From assembly GCF_002814095.1 (NCBI RefSeq), contig NZ_CP021919.1, positions 1 to 49,149 of the forward strand: a DNA stretch of 49,149 nt, written 5' to 3'. Of this stretch, positions 46,723 to 49,149 are shown one piece after another (the stretch's first letter is position 1; each line of letters opens with the position of its first letter). The notes beneath the pieces were generated by a model. The model was not told the origin of the DNA and did no database searches. It saw only the letters and a list, made by a program, of their open reading frames with translations. The position numbers and the translations under genes were made by a program. The stretch comes from Sagittula sp. P11. Its GTDB lineage: Bacteria > Pseudomonadota > Alphaproteobacteria > Rhodobacterales > Rhodobacteraceae.

Positions 46723-48135
46723 ATGACCGACCAAGACCATACGCCTGTCGTCGCGCTGACGCAGGCGGCGAAACATTTCGGCCCGGTGCGGGCCCTCGAC
46801 GGGGTCAGCCTGCGGGTCGGTCCGGGGGATTGCCTCGGGCTCGTGGGGCACAACGGCGCGGGCAAGTCGACGCTGGTGAACCTGATCAACGGCACCTTCG
46901 GGCCGAGTTCCGGCGAGGTGGCGTTTCCGTCCGGGACGGAGGGCGTCCGCTCGGTCTTTCAGGAGCTGTCGCTGTGTCCGAACCTGACGGTGGCGGAGAA
47001 TCTGCGGGTGTCGCATCCCGGCCTGAAGGGCCTCGCGTGGCGACGGCAGGCGCGGGCGGAGATCCTCGCCAGCCTCGACAGGGTGTTTCCCGGCCATGGC
47101 ATCGACGCCGACGCGGAGGTCGACCGGCTGAGCATCGCGGAGCGGCAGATGGTGGAGATCGCCATCGGCTTTGCCCCGCGCGGCGGTGAGGCGCGGCTGG
47201 TGATCCTGGACGAGCCGACCTCGTCGCTGGACGAGGGCATCGCGCGGCAGCTTCTGGACCACGTGAAGGGCTTCTGCGCGGCGGGCGGGGCGGTGATCTT
47301 CATCAGCCACATGCTGGGCGAGATCTTTGCCGTGGCGAGCCGCATCGTGGTGCTGAAGGACGGCCGTGTCGTGGCGGACAGGCCCGCGGCGGAATTCACG
47401 CGCGCCGGGCTGGTGGATGCCATGGGCCACGTCGCGACGGAGGCGGTGGCCCAGCAGGCGGCGCGGTCGGCCCCGGGCGATGTGGTGATCCGTACGCCCG
47501 AGGGGCTGGAAGCGCGCCGCGGCGAGGTCGTGGGGCTGTCGGGCCTCGCGGGGCACGGGCAGGCGGCGGCGCTGGCGCGGCTGTACCTGTCGCAGTCCTC
47601 GGACTGGCGGGCGGGCCGGGCCTCGAAGGCCGTGTTCGTCGCGGGCGACCGGGCGCGCGACGGCGTGCTGCCCTTGTGGTCGATCCTGCGCAACATCTCG
47701 ATTTCCGTGCTGCAGCGCGACGCGCGGCGGGGGCTGGTGAACCGTGGCGCCGAACGCGCGCTGGCGGAGGACTGGCAGCGGCGCATCGGCATCCGCACCG
47801 ACGACCTGACGAACCCGATCCTGTCGCTGTCGGGCGGCAACCAGCAGAAGGTGCTGTTCGCCCGTGCGCTGGCCTCCGACGCGGAGGTGGTGGTGATGGA
47901 CGATCCCATGCGCGGGGTCGACGTGGGCACGAAGCAGGACGTCTATGCCATGATCCGCGCAGAGGCCGCGAAGGGCCGCACCTTCCTGTGGTATTCGACC
48001 GAGACCGAAGAGGTCTGCCAGTGCGACCGCGTCTTCGTCTTCCGCGACGGACGGATCAGCGCCGAGCTGACCGGCGACCAGATCACCGAGGAGCGCATCC
48101 TCGAGGCGTCCTTCGAAATGCAGGAGGCGTCCTGA
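46723..48135 (+). CDS. Sugar ABC transporter ATP-binding protein (RbsA/MglA type)
   Basis: 470 aa, two fused ABC domains. Domain 1: Walker A 'GHNGAGKST', 'LSIAERQMVEIA' in place of the signature, Walker B 'LVILDEPTSSLDEG' and 'FISHMLGE'. Domain 2: the degenerate Walker A usual for this family ('GLAGHGQAAAL'), signature 'LSGGNQQKVLFARAL' and 'VVVMDDPMRGVDVGTKQDVYAMI'. It is somewhat shorter than typical RbsA (about 500 aa), mainly in the linker between domains. It powers the transporter with the two following permeases. The stop shares a base with the next start (TGATG). Confidence 0.9.
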   Translation: MTDQDHTPVVALTQAAKHFGPVRALDGVSLRVGPGDCLGLVGHNGAGKSTLVNLINGTFGPSSGEVAFPSGTEGVRSVFQELSLCPNLTVAENLRVSHPGLKGLAWRRQARAEILASLDRVFPGHGIDADAEVDRLSIAERQMVEIAIGFAPRGGEARLVILDEPTSSLDEGIARQLLDHVKGFCAAGGAVIFISHMLGEIFAVASRIVVLKDGRVVADRPAAEFTRAGLVDAMGHVATEAVAQQAARSAPGDVVIRTPEGLEARRGEVVGLSGLAGHGQAAALARLYLSQSSDWRAGRASKAVFVAGDRARDGVLPLWSILRNISISVLQRDARRGLVNRGAERALAEDWQRRIGIRTDDLTNPILSLSGGNQQKVLFARALASDAEVVVMDDPMRGVDVGTKQDVYAMIRAEAAKGRTFLWYSTETEEVCQCDRVFVFRDGRISAELTGDQITEERILEASFEMQEAS

Positions 48136-49058
48136 TGCCACAGCGTTACCGGATCCTGTTGCCGGTCGTGTCGCTGGCCGTGCTGCTGGCGCTGACCTTC
48201 TGGATGCAGCCGCGGGCGATGAGCTACTTCGGCCTGAACCTGCTGTTCAACCTGGCGGTGCCGATCGCGCTGGCGACCATCGCGCAGATGATGATCATCA
48301 TGGTGAACGACATCGACCTGAGCCTTGGCGCCTTCGTGAGCCTCGTGGCCTGCGTGACCGCCACATGGCTGAACGACGCGCCGCTGACCGGGGTGCTGAT
48401 CCTCATGCTGCTGGTGGTGTCCTATGCGGCGATGGGGGCGGTGATCCACGTGCTGGAACTGCCCGCCATCGTGGTGACGCTGGGCATGTCCTTCGTCTGG
48501 GGCGGGCTGGCGCTGTTCATCCTGCCAACGCCGGGCGGGGCCGCGCCGGGCTGGCTGAGGACGCTGATGACGGTGAAACCGCCGCTGATGCCCATGGCCG
48601 TGGTGGCTGCCATCCTGATCGCTGTCGTGACGCATCTGATGGTCATGCGCTCCGGCCTTGGCACGGTGCTGCGCGGGCTTGGCGGCAACGCCCGGTCGGT
48701 CGCCCGTGCCGGGTGGAACGTCACCCTGCTGAAGGCCACGGCCTACGGGCTTGCCGGGCTGTTCGGCGTGCTTGCCGGCATGGCGCTGGTCGGGCTGACG
48801 ACCTCCGCCGATGCCAATATCGCGCTGCGCTACACGCTTCTGAGCATCGCGGGCGTGATCCTGGGCGGCGGTGAGTTCATCGGCGGCAAGGTGAGCCCGG
48901 TGGGCGCGGTGATCGGTGCGCTGACGCTGACGCTCGCGGCCTCCTTCCTGTCCTTCCTGCGGCTGTCGCCGGACTGGCAGATCGGCGCGCAGGGCGCGAT
49001 CCTGATCCTTGTCCTGACCGCACGGCTGCTGTTCTCGCGGCGGGGGGCTGCGGCATGA
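48135..49058 (+). CDS. Sugar ABC transporter permease (RbsC family)
   Basis: 307 aa, about 8-10 helices. 'IALATIAQMMIIMVNDIDLSLGAFVSLVA' is the conserved family segment (usually GGIDLS; here NDIDLS), followed by 'PAIVVTLGMSFVWGGLAL' and 'AGVILGGGEFIGGKVSPVGAVIGALTL'. Coupled to the ATPase gene by TGATG and to the next permease by ATGA. Confidence 0.9.
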   Translation: MPQRYRILLPVVSLAVLLALTFWMQPRAMSYFGLNLLFNLAVPIALATIAQMMIIMVNDIDLSLGAFVSLVACVTATWLNDAPLTGVLILMLLVVSYAAMGAVIHVLELPAIVVTLGMSFVWGGLALFILPTPGGAAPGWLRTLMTVKPPLMPMAVVAAILIAVVTHLMVMRSGLGTVLRGLGGNARSVARAGWNVTLLKATAYGLAGLFGVLAGMALVGLTTSADANIALRYTLLSIAGVILGGGEFIGGKVSPVGAVIGALTLTLAASFLSFLRLSPDWQIGAQGAILILVLTARLLFSRRGAAA

Positions 49059-49149
49059 ACCTGAACATGAACGTGAAACCGTGGCTTTGGGCGTGGCTGG
49101 CGGCCGCACTGGCCTTTGCTGCGACGCTGGGGCTGACCTCGGGCGCGGG
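49055..49149 (+). CDS. Second ABC transporter permease, N-terminal fragment (runs off window)
   Basis: The frame opens at ATG 49055 (ATGA overlap with the previous permease) and is open to the window end, giving 31 residues. It starts 'MNLNMNVKPWLWAWLAAALA', a short cytoplasmic tail then a hydrophobic helix. Position after one permease makes a second RbsC-type permease likely, but too little is present to prove it. Confidence 0.6.
   Translation, partial: MNLNMNVKPWLWAWLAAALAFAATLGLTSGA

Overview
The window reads as a piece of a repABC-type extrachromosomal replicon (plasmid, megaplasmid or chromid) from an alphaproteobacterium, most likely a Rhodobacteraceae / Roseobacter-group member. Reasons: a complete repA-repB-repC module at 40049-43433 with its antisense RNA and centromere-like palindromes; high GC and GC-rich third codon positions; a HemP gene; TRAP and sugar ABC transporters with many SDR, aldo/keto reductase and acyl-CoA genes; and CTTGAC / CTATNT-like promoters. 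No rRNA, tRNA, IS element, phage gene or CRISPR array was seen. Coding density is very high, with many ATGA or TGATG stop/start overlaps.

Layout. (1) 1-2133: the end of a LysR regulator, then a divergent quinone oxidoreductase (QorB/YtfG type) and HxlR regulator pair. (2) 2194-9006: an iron acquisition island. hemP and an FMN alpha-hydroxy-acid oxidase read rightwards. A leftward unit holds a Fiu/PiuA-like siderophore receptor (frameshifted in this sequence), piuC, exbB, exbD and tonB. (3) 9165-10159: a zeta-type toxin and ParD-like antitoxin pair with its own palindromic operator. (4) 10169-19574: a GntR-controlled catabolic island. The left wing has GntR, SDR, a lambda-crystallin-type 3-hydroxyacid dehydrogenase, a BKACE (beta-keto acid cleavage) enzyme and an SDR. 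The right wing has a TRAP transporter, an SDR and a class II degradative HMG-CoA reductase. A mevalonate-like hydroxy acid is the likely substrate.

(5) 19623-39695: a 20 kb catabolic island that appears to be one TetR regulon. A sugar-type ABC importer (binding protein, two permeases, and an ATPase that is frameshifted here) is linked to Zn alcohol, aldehyde and GMC dehydrogenases, a cupin, two aldo/keto reductases, a CoA-transferase, acyl-CoA dehydrogenase, enoyl-CoA hydratase, MaoC hydratase, SDR, DUF993, a sugar isomerase/epimerase-like TIM barrel, a Dabb protein and an HbpS/GlcG protein. Five copies of a GTAAC-N6-GTTAC-like palindrome (one of them a poor match) sit in the promoters of this island; four overlap or touch a recognisable -35/-10 pair. 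The combination of sugar-type uptake with a CoA-ester beta-oxidation-like set does not match a pathway I can name, and it is the best candidate here for an undescribed system.

(6) 39697-43471: replication and partition. It holds repABC, an antisense RNA with promoter and terminator in the repB-repC gap, an attenuator-like hairpin before repC, iteron-like repeats inside repC (candidate oriV), and two 16-18 bp palindromes at the end of repC (candidate parS). (7) 43498-49149: a GAF histidine kinase / NarL-type response regulator pair divergent from a second sugar ABC transporter, separated by a dense cluster of TTGCGG/CCGCAA palindromes. The last permease runs off the window.

Two otherwise conserved genes (the siderophore receptor and the RbsA-like ATPase) each carry one apparent single-base deletion in a short C/G run. 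These may be real mutations or sequence errors, and this matters for predicting whether either uptake system works. All functions are inferred from reading the translated sequence; no database search was possible.
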